A DNA stretch of 64,000 bases from contig DDFE01000151.1 of NCBI GenBank assembly GCA_002336985.1, positions 44,252 to 108,251 of the forward strand. The letters run 5' to 3'. The notes beneath the pieces were generated by a model. The model saw nothing but the letters and a program-made list of their open reading frames with translations, had not been told where the DNA came from and did no database searches. A program made the translations under genes and the position numbers. This stretch comes from Sphingomonadales bacterium UBA1936 (GTDB lineage Bacteria; Pseudomonadota; Alphaproteobacteria; Sphingomonadales; Sphingomonadaceae). Below, piece by piece: positions 18,882 through 27,390 of the stretch. Position 1 is the first letter of the stretch; each line of letters opens with the position of its first letter.

Positions 18882-19952
18882 ATGACCCGCACCTACACAG
18901 TTTCCGTCATCCCGGGCGACGGGATCGGCACCGAAGTCATGCCGGAGGGCATCCGCGTCCTCGAAAAGGCGGCCTCGCTCTACGGCTTCTCGATCCATCA
19001 GCAGTGGCACGACTTTGCGTGCTGCGACTATTACGCCCGGCACGGAAAGATGATGCCCGACGACTGGAAGGCCAGGATCGGTAACCCGGACGCAATCTTT
19101 TTCGGCGCGGTTGGCTGGCCTGATACGGTTCCCGACCATGTCTCGCTGTGGGGCTCGCTCCTCCAGTTCCGGCGCGAATATGACCAGTATGTCAACCTGC
19201 GGCCCGCACGGCTGATGCCCGGCGTCGTCTCCCCGCTCGCCGGTCGTGGCCCCGGCAGCATCGACATGTGGATCGTCCGCGAAAATACCGAAGGCGAGTA
19301 CAGCTCGGTCGGCGGCCGCATGTTCCCTGGCACCGATCGCGAAGTCGTTATCCAGGAAACTGTAATGACACGCCATGGCGTCGATCGCATCCTGCGTTTT
19401 GCCTTCGATCTGGCGCAAAGCCGTGATGCCAGGCATCTGACGTCGGCGACCAAGTCCAACGGCATCGCGATCACCATGCCCTATTGGGACGAAAGGGTCG
19501 AAGAGATGGCTCGATCCTATCCCGACGTCCGCGTCGACAAATACCATATCGACATCCTCGCGGCACAGTTTGTGATGAACCCCGATCGCTTCGACGTGGT
19601 CGTCGCGTCCAACCTGTTCGGCGACATCCTGTCGGACTTGGGTCCTGCCTGTACCGGGACCATCGGCGTCGCGCCGTCGGCCAACATAAACCCCGATCGC
19701 ACAGCTCCCTCGCTGTTCGAACCGGTGCATGGCTCGGCGCCGGACATCGCGGGCAAAGGCATCGCCAATCCGATCGGCCAGATATGGTCGGCCGCAATGA
19801 TGCTCGAGCATTTCGGCGAATTCGACGCTGGGGCGGCGGTGATGCGCGCGATCGAGACGGTCCTGGCGGACCCCGAGCGACGTACGGCGGACCTGCAGGG
19901 CACAGCCAATACCGAGACGTGCGGCAAGGCGGTGGCTGACGCACTGCGCTGA
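18882..19952 (+). CDS. Tartrate/isopropylmalate-type beta-decarboxylating dehydrogenase
   Basis: A 356-residue member of the isocitrate/isopropylmalate dehydrogenase family. Seen are VIPGDGIGTEV at the N terminus, NLRPARLMPGV, the substrate loop RENTEGEYSSVGGRMF and the NAD/metal region SNLFGDILSDLGPACTG. The sequence fits the tartrate dehydrogenase / D-malate dehydrogenase group better than LeuB. It converts a 2-hydroxyacid to a keto acid, often with CO2 loss. It shares an operon with the upstream aldehyde dehydrogenase. Confidence 0.88.
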   Translation: MTRTYTVSVIPGDGIGTEVMPEGIRVLEKAASLYGFSIHQQWHDFACCDYYARHGKMMPDDWKARIGNPDAIFFGAVGWPDTVPDHVSLWGSLLQFRREYDQYVNLRPARLMPGVVSPLAGRGPGSIDMWIVRENTEGEYSSVGGRMFPGTDREVVIQETVMTRHGVDRILRFAFDLAQSRDARHLTSATKSNGIAITMPYWDERVEEMARSYPDVRVDKYHIDILAAQFVMNPDRFDVVVASNLFGDILSDLGPACTGTIGVAPSANINPDRTAPSLFEPVHGSAPDIAGKGIANPIGQIWSAAMMLEHFGEFDAGAAVMRAIETVLADPERRTADLQGTANTETCGKAVADALR

Positions 19953-19978
19953 TACCGCAGAAACCGGACCGCGCCGCT

Positions 19979-19993
19979 CGGCATATTATGCCG
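19979..19993. promoter_or_regulatory. Lrp/AsnC-type binding box upstream of the aminotransferase
   Basis: CGGCATATTATGCCG is a perfect 15-bp palindrome (7-bp arms, central T). It matches 13 of 15 positions of the E. coli Lrp consensus YAGHAWATTWTDCTR as I know it. It lies 112 bases before the aminotransferase start, and the Lrp/AsnC gene follows that gene, so autogenous or local control is likely. That it is bound is inference. Confidence 0.55.
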
Positions 19994-20105
19994 CATCGCG
20001 AATGGAATCACGGCCTCGGTTCGGCGAGGCGGCCAATATCGGCGCTTTCCTTCCCGCCGTCTCCCCTAGCGTCGGGCGGTCATCAACCACACGAGCCGCG
20101 CGCAC

Positions 20106-21488
20106 ATGGCCCAAAGCAACCGCTCCCTGCTGGAAATCGATCGGGATCACCTGATACATCCGGTAACGTCGTTTCGCGGCCATGAGGCGACCGGAGCGAC
20201 CGTCCTCCAGAGCAGCAGCGGGATGTGGCTGACCGACATCGACGGAAATCGTGTCCTCGACGCTTTTGCAGGCCTGTGGTGCGTCAACGTCGGCTATGGG
20301 CAGGAAAGCATCGTCGAGGTCGCGGCGGAGCAGATGCGCCGCCTTCCCTATGCCACTGGCTATTTCCACTTCGGGAACGAGCCTGCGATCCGCCTCGCCG
20401 ACCGGCTGACCTCGCTGTCCCCGGAAGGTCTCGACCATGTGTTCTTCACGCTCGGAGGATCGGACGCGGTCGACAGCGCGATCCGCTATATCGTTCACTA
20501 TTGGAACGCTGTCCGCCGTCCGACCAAGAAGCAGTTCATCGCACTCGAGCGCGGCTATCATGGCTCGAGCTCGACGGGCTCGGGCCTGACGGCGCTTGGC
20601 AATTTCCACAGAAACTTCGACCTCCCGCTCCGGTGGCAGCACCATATTCCGTCGCCTTATGCCTATCGGAGCGACGCGGCAGATGATGCGGCACTGATCG
20701 CCGCTTCGGTCGCCCAGCTGCAGGCGAAAGTCGCCGAGCTCGGTGCCGACAACGTCGCAGCATTTTTCTGCGAACCGATCCAAGGCTCCGGCGGTGTCAT
20801 TGTGCCGCCGGTCGGATGGCTGAAAGCGATGCGCGACACCTGCACCGCGCTCGACATTCTGTTCGTGGCAGACGAGGTCATAACCGGCTTCGGCCGCACC
20901 GGGCCGTTGTTCGCGTGCGACGCCGAAGGGGTTAGTCCGGACCTTATGACGCTCGCCAAGGGCCTGACCGCAGGCTATGTCCCGATGGGCGCCCTCCTGA
21001 TGTCGGACAAGGTGTATAAAGGGATCGCCGATGGCGCGGCCCCAGAGCTGCCGATCGGCCATGGGCTCACCTACTCCGGTCACCCTGTCAGCGCGGCTGT
21101 CGGCTTGGAGGTGCTTCGGCTTTACGAGGAAGGCGGCATTCTCGCCAACGGGCAAAAGGTCGGACAGCGCTTCGCTGCCGGACTTGCGGGCATCGCGGAA
21201 CATCCGCTCGTCGGCGACACGCGTGGGCGCGGCATGCTCGGCGCGATCGAGCTTGTTTCCGACAAGCGGACGAAGGCTGCCTTCGATCCCTCGCTGAAGC
21301 TCGCCGATCGGCTGTTCCGGCGCGGTTACGAAAGCGGCGTCATCTATCGCGCGTTTGCGGATAATATCATCGGACTGGCACCGGCGCTCAGCTGCTCCGA
21401 GGAAGAGATGGACATGATCTTCGACCGCATCAAACGGGTACTAGACAGTCTCCTGGAAGAGTCGGACATTCGACAAGCGGTGCGCTGA
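20106..21488 (+). CDS. Class III (omega-)aminotransferase, PLP-dependent
   Basis: A 460-residue aminotransferase of the beta-alanine/putrescine-pyruvate (SpuC-like) branch. Seen are the N-terminal WLTDIDGNRVLDAFAGLWCVNVGYG, the cofactor region FVADEVITGFGRTGPLF and the PLP lysine in TLAKGLTAGYVPMGALL. It moves an omega-amino group to pyruvate or 2-oxoglutarate, yielding an aldehyde for the SSADH-like enzyme and alanine for the alanine dehydrogenase (inference from context). It is preceded by an Lrp-type box and followed 21 bases later by the Lrp/AsnC gene. Confidence 0.9.
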   Translation: MAQSNRSLLEIDRDHLIHPVTSFRGHEATGATVLQSSSGMWLTDIDGNRVLDAFAGLWCVNVGYGQESIVEVAAEQMRRLPYATGYFHFGNEPAIRLADRLTSLSPEGLDHVFFTLGGSDAVDSAIRYIVHYWNAVRRPTKKQFIALERGYHGSSSTGSGLTALGNFHRNFDLPLRWQHHIPSPYAYRSDAADDAALIAASVAQLQAKVAELGADNVAAFFCEPIQGSGGVIVPPVGWLKAMRDTCTALDILFVADEVITGFGRTGPLFACDAEGVSPDLMTLAKGLTAGYVPMGALLMSDKVYKGIADGAAPELPIGHGLTYSGHPVSAAVGLEVLRLYEEGGILANGQKVGQRFAAGLAGIAEHPLVGDTRGRGMLGAIELVSDKRTKAAFDPSLKLADRLFRRGYESGVIYRAFADNIIGLAPALSCSEEEMDMIFDRIKRVLDSLLEESDIRQAVR

Positions 21489-21509
21489 GGAAAAAGGGAA
21501 ACGCCAGTC

Positions 21510-22004
21510 ATGACCCTCGGCCTCAAGCTCGACAGAATCGATCTCAAGATACTGGCGCAGCTGCAGCAATCGGGCCGCATCACCAACGTGGAGCTTGCCG
21601 ACGCTGTCGGTCTATCGCCCAGCCCCTGCCTGACACGCGTCAAGCGTCTTGAGAAGTCCGGGTTCATCGACGGCTACAGCGCGCAGATCAATCTCAACAA
21701 GCTCGGCGAAATGCTTACGGTTTTCACCGAGGTTACCCTCACCGAACACCGGTCGGGCGATTTTTCGCGGTTCGAGTCCAAGATCAGGAAGATCGACGAG
21801 ATCGTCGAGTGCCACCTCGTCAGCGGAGGCTACGACTATCTTCTCAAGTTCGTGACGCGCGGCGTCAGCCATTACCAGTCGATTATCGAAGGCATGCTCG
21901 AGGGCGATTACGGGATCGAGAAATATTTCAGCTACGTCGTGATCAAGTCGCCCTTCATCAAGCACCATTATCCGATCCAGAAATTGTTCGGAGATCAACA
22001 TTGA
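21510..22004 (+). CDS. Lrp/AsnC family transcriptional regulator
   Basis: A 164-residue regulator. The N-terminal winged HTH reads LDRIDLKILAQLQQSGRITNVELADAVGLSPSPCLTRVKRLE, and the C-terminal half is the RAM ligand-binding domain (VECHLVSGGYDYLLKFVTRG). Such proteins sense an amino acid and control its use. It is in the same direction as the aminotransferase and the amidohydrolase, and the palindrome at 19979-19993 is a good candidate target. Confidence 0.93.
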   Translation: MTLGLKLDRIDLKILAQLQQSGRITNVELADAVGLSPSPCLTRVKRLEKSGFIDGYSAQINLNKLGEMLTVFTEVTLTEHRSGDFSRFESKIRKIDEIVECHLVSGGYDYLLKFVTRGVSHYQSIIEGMLEGDYGIEKYFSYVVIKSPFIKHHYPIQKLFGDQH

Positions 22005-22056
22005 GCGCCGATGCAACGGCTCCAAAGCCTGAAGTACGCGCAATGGGAGCACGATC

Positions 22057-23208
22057 ATGATCGAGATTGACGATCTGCTGGCGCCGCTCGTGGACTTCCG
22101 CCGCGACATCCATGCCCATCCCGAGCTTGGGTTCGCCGAGCACCGGACTGCGTCGCGCATTGCGCAGAGCCTTCGGGAACTGGGTCTCGAGGTGCATGAG
22201 GGCGTCGGGAAGACGGGCGTCGTGGGCGTCTTGAGAAATGGCGACTCTGGGCGGGCCATCGGCCTGCGCGCCGACATGGATGCGCTTTCGATCCAGGAAG
22301 GCACCGCTCTTCCCTACGCCAGCCAAACCGATGGCGTATTTCACGGATGCGGCCACGACGGTCATGTCGCCATGTTGCTGGGCGCCGCCCAACACCTCGC
22401 GCGCAGCCGGCGGTTCGACGGCACCGTCAATTTCTTCTTCCAGCCCGCCGAAGAGGGTCTGGGCGGCGCACGCGCCATGGTTCGCGAAGGGTTGTTCGAG
22501 CGTTTTCCGTGCGACCGCGTCTTTGCACTCCACAATTGGCCCGACCTGCCCGCCGGTACCGTGGCGACGCGAAGCGGGCCGATCATGGGCGCGGCAGACA
22601 AGTTCGAGATCATCGTGACCGGCAAGGGCGGCCACGCCGCGATCCCGCATAACACCCCGGACGCATTGCTCGCCGCGTCGGCCCTGGTCGGTCAGCTCAA
22701 CACGATCATTGCGCGCGACATCCCCGCCATGGCTTCGGCGGTGCTGAGCGTCACGCAGATTCACGGCGGTCATGCGCACAATGTGATGCCCGACCGTGCA
22801 AGCATCGTGGGGACGGTCCGCACGTTCGACGCGGACGTGCAGGACCGGATCGAAGCACGTATCAACGAAATTGCCGACGGTGTAGCCCGGTCGTTTTCGG
22901 TGTCGTGCCGGGTCGGTTACGATCGCTATTATCCCGCGACGATCAACGACCCCGAGGCAGCTGCCGAGGCGCTGGAAGTAGCGGCGACGGTCGCGACGGC
23001 CGTCGAGGCACCCGAACCGGCGTTCACGTCGGAAGATTTCGCGTTTATGCTGCAGGCGTGCAAGGGCGCCTATCTATGGCTTGGGCAAGGATGTGCCGAT
23101 CGCTCGACGCCGCTCCACAGTCCGCTCTATGATTTCAACGACGATGTCATCGGGACCGGCATCAGGCTGCACGTCGCGCTGGCCGAGACGCTTCTGGCCC
23201 GCACCTGA
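22057..23208 (+). CDS. M20D family amidohydrolase (hippurate hydrolase-like)
   Basis: A 383-residue metal-dependent amidohydrolase that removes an acyl group from an N-acyl amino acid. Seen are LVDFRRDIHAHPELGFAEHRT, the metal loop FHGCGHDGHVAMLLGAAQHLA (Cys/His ligands), FFFQPAEEGLGGARAMV with the catalytic Glu pair, and the ligand His in PLHSPLYDFND. It would supply free amino acid to the other enzymes of the locus. It lies 53 bases behind the Lrp gene. Confidence 0.9.
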   Translation: MIEIDDLLAPLVDFRRDIHAHPELGFAEHRTASRIAQSLRELGLEVHEGVGKTGVVGVLRNGDSGRAIGLRADMDALSIQEGTALPYASQTDGVFHGCGHDGHVAMLLGAAQHLARSRRFDGTVNFFFQPAEEGLGGARAMVREGLFERFPCDRVFALHNWPDLPAGTVATRSGPIMGAADKFEIIVTGKGGHAAIPHNTPDALLAASALVGQLNTIIARDIPAMASAVLSVTQIHGGHAHNVMPDRASIVGTVRTFDADVQDRIEARINEIADGVARSFSVSCRVGYDRYYPATINDPEAAAEALEVAATVATAVEAPEPAFTSEDFAFMLQACKGAYLWLGQGCADRSTPLHSPLYDFNDDVIGTGIRLHVALAETLLART

Positions 23209-23439
23209 AACCCGCGAACATTCGAAGTACGCCGTCGCCGATCTCGACGCGGTGCACCAGGCGCACTGGCGGATAACGATGCATGCCATGCAGGATCGGT
23301 GGCCTTTTCCAGGCTGCGCACGATGATTCCGATCACACGGAAATAAACGGGTGGCGCTGGCCCATTCAAACCGTCTTTCGACTGCATCTGCCGAAGCGTG
23401 CCCGATAGGGTGGATCTTATCGTCAATCCGGAGGTTCGC

Positions 23440-24546
23440 ATGCGCGTCGGAGTCCCCAAAGAGATCAAGGTTCATGAGTATCGGGTCGGCCTGACGCCGG
23501 GATCTGTCCGCGAACTCGTTGCCGCCGGGCACAGCGTCCTCGTTGAACGCGATGCCGGCGCGGGGATCGGGATGGACGACGACGCCTATGTGCGGGCCGG
23601 CGCAAGCATCGCCGCGTCGGCCGCGCAGGTCTTTCGCGACGCCGAGATGATCGTGAAAGTGAAAGAGCCGCAACCGTCGGAATGGCCGATGCTTCGCCCG
23701 GACCAGATCCTCTTCACCTATCTCCATCTAGCGCCCGACCCCGAACAGGCCCGCGGCCTGATGCGCTCAGGTTGCTCGGCCATAGCCTATGAAACCATCG
23801 TCGACCGGCGAGGCAGCCTGCCGCTGCTCGCGCCGATGAGCGAAGTTGCTGGCCGGCTGTCGATCGAAGCGGCCGGCGCGGCGTTGCGCCGTCACGCCGG
23901 TGGCTCCGGAATCCTCTTGGGTGGAGTCCCCGGCGTTTCAGCTGCTCGCGTTGTCGTGATCGGTGGCGGCGTTGTCGGGACGCATGCCGCCCGGATCGCG
24001 GTCGGCATGGGCGCCGAAGTTACGATCATCGATGCCTCGCTTCCCCGGTTGCGCCAGCTCGACGATCTTTTCGGCGGACGGGTCCGGACGCGGCTTTCCA
24101 CGCTGGAGGCGATCGAACAGGAGATCGCATCGGCTGACGCGGTGATCGGTGCCGTACTAATCCCGGGCGAATCCGCGCCGAAGCTCGTTTCGCGCGAAAT
24201 GCTGGGTCTCATGAAACGCAATGCCGTGCTAGTCGACGTTGCGATTGACCAGGGCGGATGCTTCGAGACATCGCGGCCGACAACGCACGACGACCCGACC
24301 TACGTGGTCGACGACATTATCCATTATTGCGTCGCGAACATGCCCGGCGCGGTGCCCCAGACGTCTAGCCAGGCGCTCAACAACGCGACGCTGCCCTATG
24401 TGCTCGCGCTTGCGGACCATGGTCTTGCGGCGCTGGATGCCGATGCGGGATTTCGCGCCGGGCTCAACATTCACAAGGGCGAGATCGTCAACGACGCCGT
24501 GGCGCAGAGTCTTGCCGACAAGTTTGCGCTCGACCCTGTCTCTTGA
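23440..24546 (+). CDS. ald: Alanine dehydrogenase
   Basis: A 368-residue NAD-dependent L-alanine dehydrogenase (L-alanine to pyruvate and ammonia). The start at 23440 follows CGGAGG and gives the canonical [20 protein letters not shown] with the substrate Arg near residue 15. Also present are KVKEPQ with its Lys, [10 protein letters not shown] with the catalytic His, and the NAD fold [21 protein letters not shown]. It would regenerate pyruvate as amino acceptor for the aminotransferase. It closes the catabolic locus; a 12-bp inverted repeat follows. Confidence 0.95.
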   Translation: MRVGVPKEIKVHEYRVGLTPGSVRELVAAGHSVLVERDAGAGIGMDDDAYVRAGASIAASAAQVFRDAEMIVKVKEPQPSEWPMLRPDQILFTYLHLAPDPEQARGLMRSGCSAIAYETIVDRRGSLPLLAPMSEVAGRLSIEAAGAALRRHAGGSGILLGGVPGVSAARVVVIGGGVVGTHAARIAVGMGAEVTIIDASLPRLRQLDDLFGGRVRTRLSTLEAIEQEIASADAVIGAVLIPGESAPKLVSREMLGLMKRNAVLVDVAIDQGGCFETSRPTTHDDPTYVVDDIIHYCVANMPGAVPQTSSQALNNATLPYVLALADHGLAALDADAGFRAGLNIHKGEIVNDAVAQSLADKFALDPVS

Positions 24547-24571
24547 CCGTACGCACGCGCGCCAGCCGGTT

Positions 24572-24619
24572 CGGCGGCAGATTCCGTAGCGGCCTCGAAT
24601 ACGCGCAAATCTGCCGCCG
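24572..24619. repeat. 12-bp inverted repeat after ald
   Basis: CGGCGGCAGATT (24572-24583) and AATCTGCCGCCG (24608-24619) are perfect inverted arms around a 24-base loop. No T run follows in either direction, so it is not a standard intrinsic terminator. It separates the catabolic locus from the HupE cluster and may be an operator or an mRNA 3' stem. Confidence 0.6.
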
Positions 24620-24712
24620 GGCGCGGTAACGCGATAGAAAACGCCGAGAGCGCGTCATAGGCTGCTTATTACCGAAATGCCGGGCAAGTCCGGTCGTTGA
24701 TGGAGTAAACGC

Positions 24713-25450
24713 ATGCGATCGAAGCTACCGACACTCGTTCTCGCAGTTGCCGCCACCGTCGCAGCGCCGTTCGCGGCCAATGCTCACGGCATCTGGTTCG
24801 CCCAGCGGGCCAAGCAACTTGCCCTAATCTATGGCATTGGCGCCGACGACCTCGATATGGTCAAGCGGCTCCCGCAGGTTGAAAGCGTGACCGCCTATGA
24901 CGCTGACTACAAGCCGATCAAGGTTACGCCGCGGGTCGCTGGCGCCATTGTTCTCATCGACACCGACGCGCAACCGACCCTGGTTGCCGCTATCATGCCC
25001 TACGGCATCTGGTCGCGTGTAGGCGACGGCGAGTTCGAGAAAAAGACCCTTCAGGAAATGCCCAACGCGACGGTCTCGACCAAGAATATCAAATATGCGC
25101 TCAGCATCCAGGGACCTCTCAGCAAGCCCATTCCAGCGCTTCCGACTCTGGCGCTGCAGATCGTGCCGGACGGACCGATCCCCGACAAGCTCGGCGCGCC
25201 GATGCGGTACAAAGTATTGTACAACGGCAAACCGCAAGCCAACGTTCGCATGATCAACGATATGGTGAACGATCCCGATGCTCAGGAAGTGATGACGTCA
25301 GCCAACGGAACCGTCACGATGCCCGTCCGAAACCAAGGTATCAACGTGATCCGCGCGGTTTTCGACGGCCCCAGCGATCAGCCGAAGCTTTACAAGCAGA
25401 TCGAGCACACATCGACGCTGTCTTTCGTCCTGCCCCATCGCCCTGAGTAA
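24713..25450 (+). CDS. DUF4198 periplasmic protein (metal-uptake associated)
   Basis: A 245-residue secreted protein with a clear signal peptide (ending AANAHG, so the mature N terminus may start with His). It belongs to the DUF4198 / NikM-like group. Members are periplasmic and often encoded beside nickel or cobalt uptake genes. The mature His and the following HupE-type gene support a role in delivering metal. It is the first gene of a four-gene run. Confidence 0.75.
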   Translation: MRSKLPTLVLAVAATVAAPFAANAHGIWFAQRAKQLALIYGIGADDLDMVKRLPQVESVTAYDADYKPIKVTPRVAGAIVLIDTDAQPTLVAAIMPYGIWSRVGDGEFEKKTLQEMPNATVSTKNIKYALSIQGPLSKPIPALPTLALQIVPDGPIPDKLGAPMRYKVLYNGKPQANVRMINDMVNDPDAQEVMTSANGTVTMPVRNQGINVIRAVFDGPSDQPKLYKQIEHTSTLSFVLPHRPE

Positions 25451-25473
25451 TTCACATCGCGGAGCGCGCTATC

Positions 25474-25851
25474 ATGAAGAAGACACCCTTTCTCTTGGCG
25501 GCCGTCGCGGCGTTCAGCCTGACCACCCCCGCATCGTCGCACGGCCTGACCAAGCCGCAGCACGGCGGCGTGGTCTCGATGAACGGCGAGACCTTGTTCG
25601 AACTGGCGAGCACTCCTGCCGGCGTCTCCCTTTACGTCGTCGACGAGGATGATCCCGTCAACGCCGCGGGTATGACCGCGAAGCTCAGCATCGCTTCCGG
25701 CGGCAAGAAAACCGAAGTCGCGCTCGTGCCTGGCAAAGGAAACCAGTTCTTCGCCAAGGGTCTGAAGCTGTCGAAGGGCGCAAATGTGGCTGTGTTCGTT
25801 GCCAACAAGGCCACGGGCGCGCGCTATGGCACCACCTTCATCATAAAATAA
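25474..25851 (+). CDS. Small exported protein, hypothetical
   Basis: A 125-residue protein with a signal peptide (MKKTPFLLAAVAAFSLTTPASSHG). The mature part starts HGLTKPQHGGVV, with two His in the first residues. The rest looks like a single beta-rich domain. No named family is recognised. It sits 23 bases behind the DUF4198 gene and before HupE, so a periplasmic metal-binding helper is a reasonable guess only. Confidence 0.75.
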   Translation: MKKTPFLLAAVAAFSLTTPASSHGLTKPQHGGVVSMNGETLFELASTPAGVSLYVVDEDDPVNAAGMTAKLSIASGGKKTEVALVPGKGNQFFAKGLKLSKGANVAVFVANKATGARYGTTFIIK

Positions 25852-26034
25852 CTGGGCACCGTATCGGCCTCTCTGCCCGCTTTGCCGGGCGGCACGCCGA
25901 GCAAAAGTCTCCGCGACGATAACAAGCACTATCAATTCGTCTGGTAGACAAGCTTTTCGGGTCAGGGTCGGGCGAGCAGCCCGATCGGTGATCCAGCATG
26001 CTCGTCGCGACCGCCCTCTCCATGCCCGAGGATC

Positions 26035-26751
26035 ATGATGCCCAAGCTTCGTTTTCCCGTCCGTGCCGGTGCGATGCTCGTCGCCGTGCTGCTCATGACG
26101 ATCTTTGCAGGTGACGCCATGGCGCATGGCGTTGCCGAAGGCGACAAGGCTTTCATTCGCGCCAATCCGGGCGTGAACATCATTCCCTATATCTATCTGG
26201 GCGCCAAGCACATGGTGACCGGATATGATCACCTCCTCTTCCTGTTCGGCGTCATCTTCTTTCTTTATCGCCTGAGGGATGTCTGGACGTATGTGACGCT
26301 ATTCGCGATCGGACACAGCACGACGCTTCTAATCGGCGTGATGTTCAACCTGCACGCCAACCCCTTCGTCATCGATGCGATCATCGGCCTGTCGGTGGTC
26401 TACAAGGCGCTCGACAACCTCGGTGCCTTTCCAACCGTGCTCGGCTTCCAGCCCAATCAGAAAGCCGCGGTGCTAATTTTCGGCTTCTTCCACGGCTTCG
26501 GACTCGCCACCAAGGTTCAGGATCTGATCACGTCTCGCGATGGCCTCCTCGCCAACCTCATCAGCTTCAACGTCGGCGTCGAGACAGGACAGGTCATAGC
26601 GCTGAGTTTCATCCTCATCCTCATGACGCTGTGGCGCCGGAGCGCGAGCTTCAACCGCAACGTCGTCGTCGCCAATGCAATCATCATGTGCGCTGGCATG
26701 GTCCTCACCGGCTACCAGATCGCCGGCTTCTTTTCGGAGAAAGCGCTATGA
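26035..26751 (+). CDS. HupE/UreJ family membrane protein
   Basis: A 238-residue inner-membrane protein with an N-terminal signal-like segment ending DAMAHG and about six transmembrane helices. The family motif is YIYLGAKHMVTGYDHLLFLFGVIFFL (HMxTGxDHxLFL), a His/Asp-rich site thought to carry Ni or Co. GFFHGFGLATKVQD is a second conserved His region. HupE/UreJ proteins are nickel/cobalt permeases. The stop overlaps the next gene. Confidence 0.88.
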   Translation: MMPKLRFPVRAGAMLVAVLLMTIFAGDAMAHGVAEGDKAFIRANPGVNIIPYIYLGAKHMVTGYDHLLFLFGVIFFLYRLRDVWTYVTLFAIGHSTTLLIGVMFNLHANPFVIDAIIGLSVVYKALDNLGAFPTVLGFQPNQKAAVLIFGFFHGFGLATKVQDLITSRDGLLANLISFNVGVETGQVIALSFILILMTLWRRSASFNRNVVVANAIIMCAGMVLTGYQIAGFFSEKAL

Positions 26752-27368
26752 CCACTTCCGCCGCCCGCGATCCTAGCCTTCCGTATCAGGCATCGCCCCG
26801 CGCGCTCGCACGTGCGACGCTTGGCGCCGCTGTTGCGGCAGCGGCGATCCTCACGCTGTTCGTTCTTCCCGCCGAATGGGCGATCGACCCGACCGGTATC
26901 GGCAGGGCACTCGGCCTCACCCGCATGGCCCGCGTCGCCGAAAGCGAGGAACCCGAAACCCCGGCCGCAGCACCACAATTGGCGGCTGCCGTGCAGATCG
27001 GTCCGCAGCTGAAAGAGACTATCGAGACCATAACCCCGTGGCGCACGGACGAGAAGACGCTCACTCTTGCGCCCCACAGCGGTGTCGAAATCAAGGCGCA
27101 CATGGTGCGGGGCGACCGGTTCGTGTTTCACTGGTCCGCGACGGGACCCGTACGTATGGATATGCATGGCGAGCGCGGCCCGGCCAAGGATGGCGAGTTC
27201 ACGACCTACTGGAAGCAAAAGGACCTGAGCGCAGCGCAGGGCTCCTTTACCGCAGCCTATGACGGCATCCACGGGTGGTACTGGCGCAACGGCAGTGACG
27301 CGCCGGTGACGATCAAGCTCCAGACAACCGGCTTCTACAAGGATCTGTTCGAGCCGCCGGCCAGCTGA
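26748..27368 (+). CDS. Transmembrane anchor protein, HupE-associated
   Basis: A 206-residue protein whose ATG at 26748 overlaps the HupE stop (ATGA). One transmembrane helix (residues about 25-45) is followed by a periplasmic domain containing VRGDRFVFHWSATGPVRMDMHGE and HGWYWRN. It belongs to a small uncharacterised family found behind HupE/UreJ genes. It probably forms a complex with the permease; its molecular function is unknown. Confidence 0.78.
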   Translation: MTTSAARDPSLPYQASPRALARATLGAAVAAAAILTLFVLPAEWAIDPTGIGRALGLTRMARVAESEEPETPAAAPQLAAAVQIGPQLKETIETITPWRTDEKTLTLAPHSGVEIKAHMVRGDRFVFHWSATGPVRMDMHGERGPAKDGEFTTYWKQKDLSAAQGSFTAAYDGIHGWYWRNGSDAPVTIKLQTTGFYKDLFEPPAS

Positions 27369-27390
27369 TCCGTTCTTCGAAAGATAAGAC

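Noticed and set aside
17445..19811. A 788-codon minus-strand open frame
   Set aside because: It lies opposite two clear enzymes (aldehyde dehydrogenase and tartrate-type dehydrogenase) and has the composition of a codon-shadow frame.
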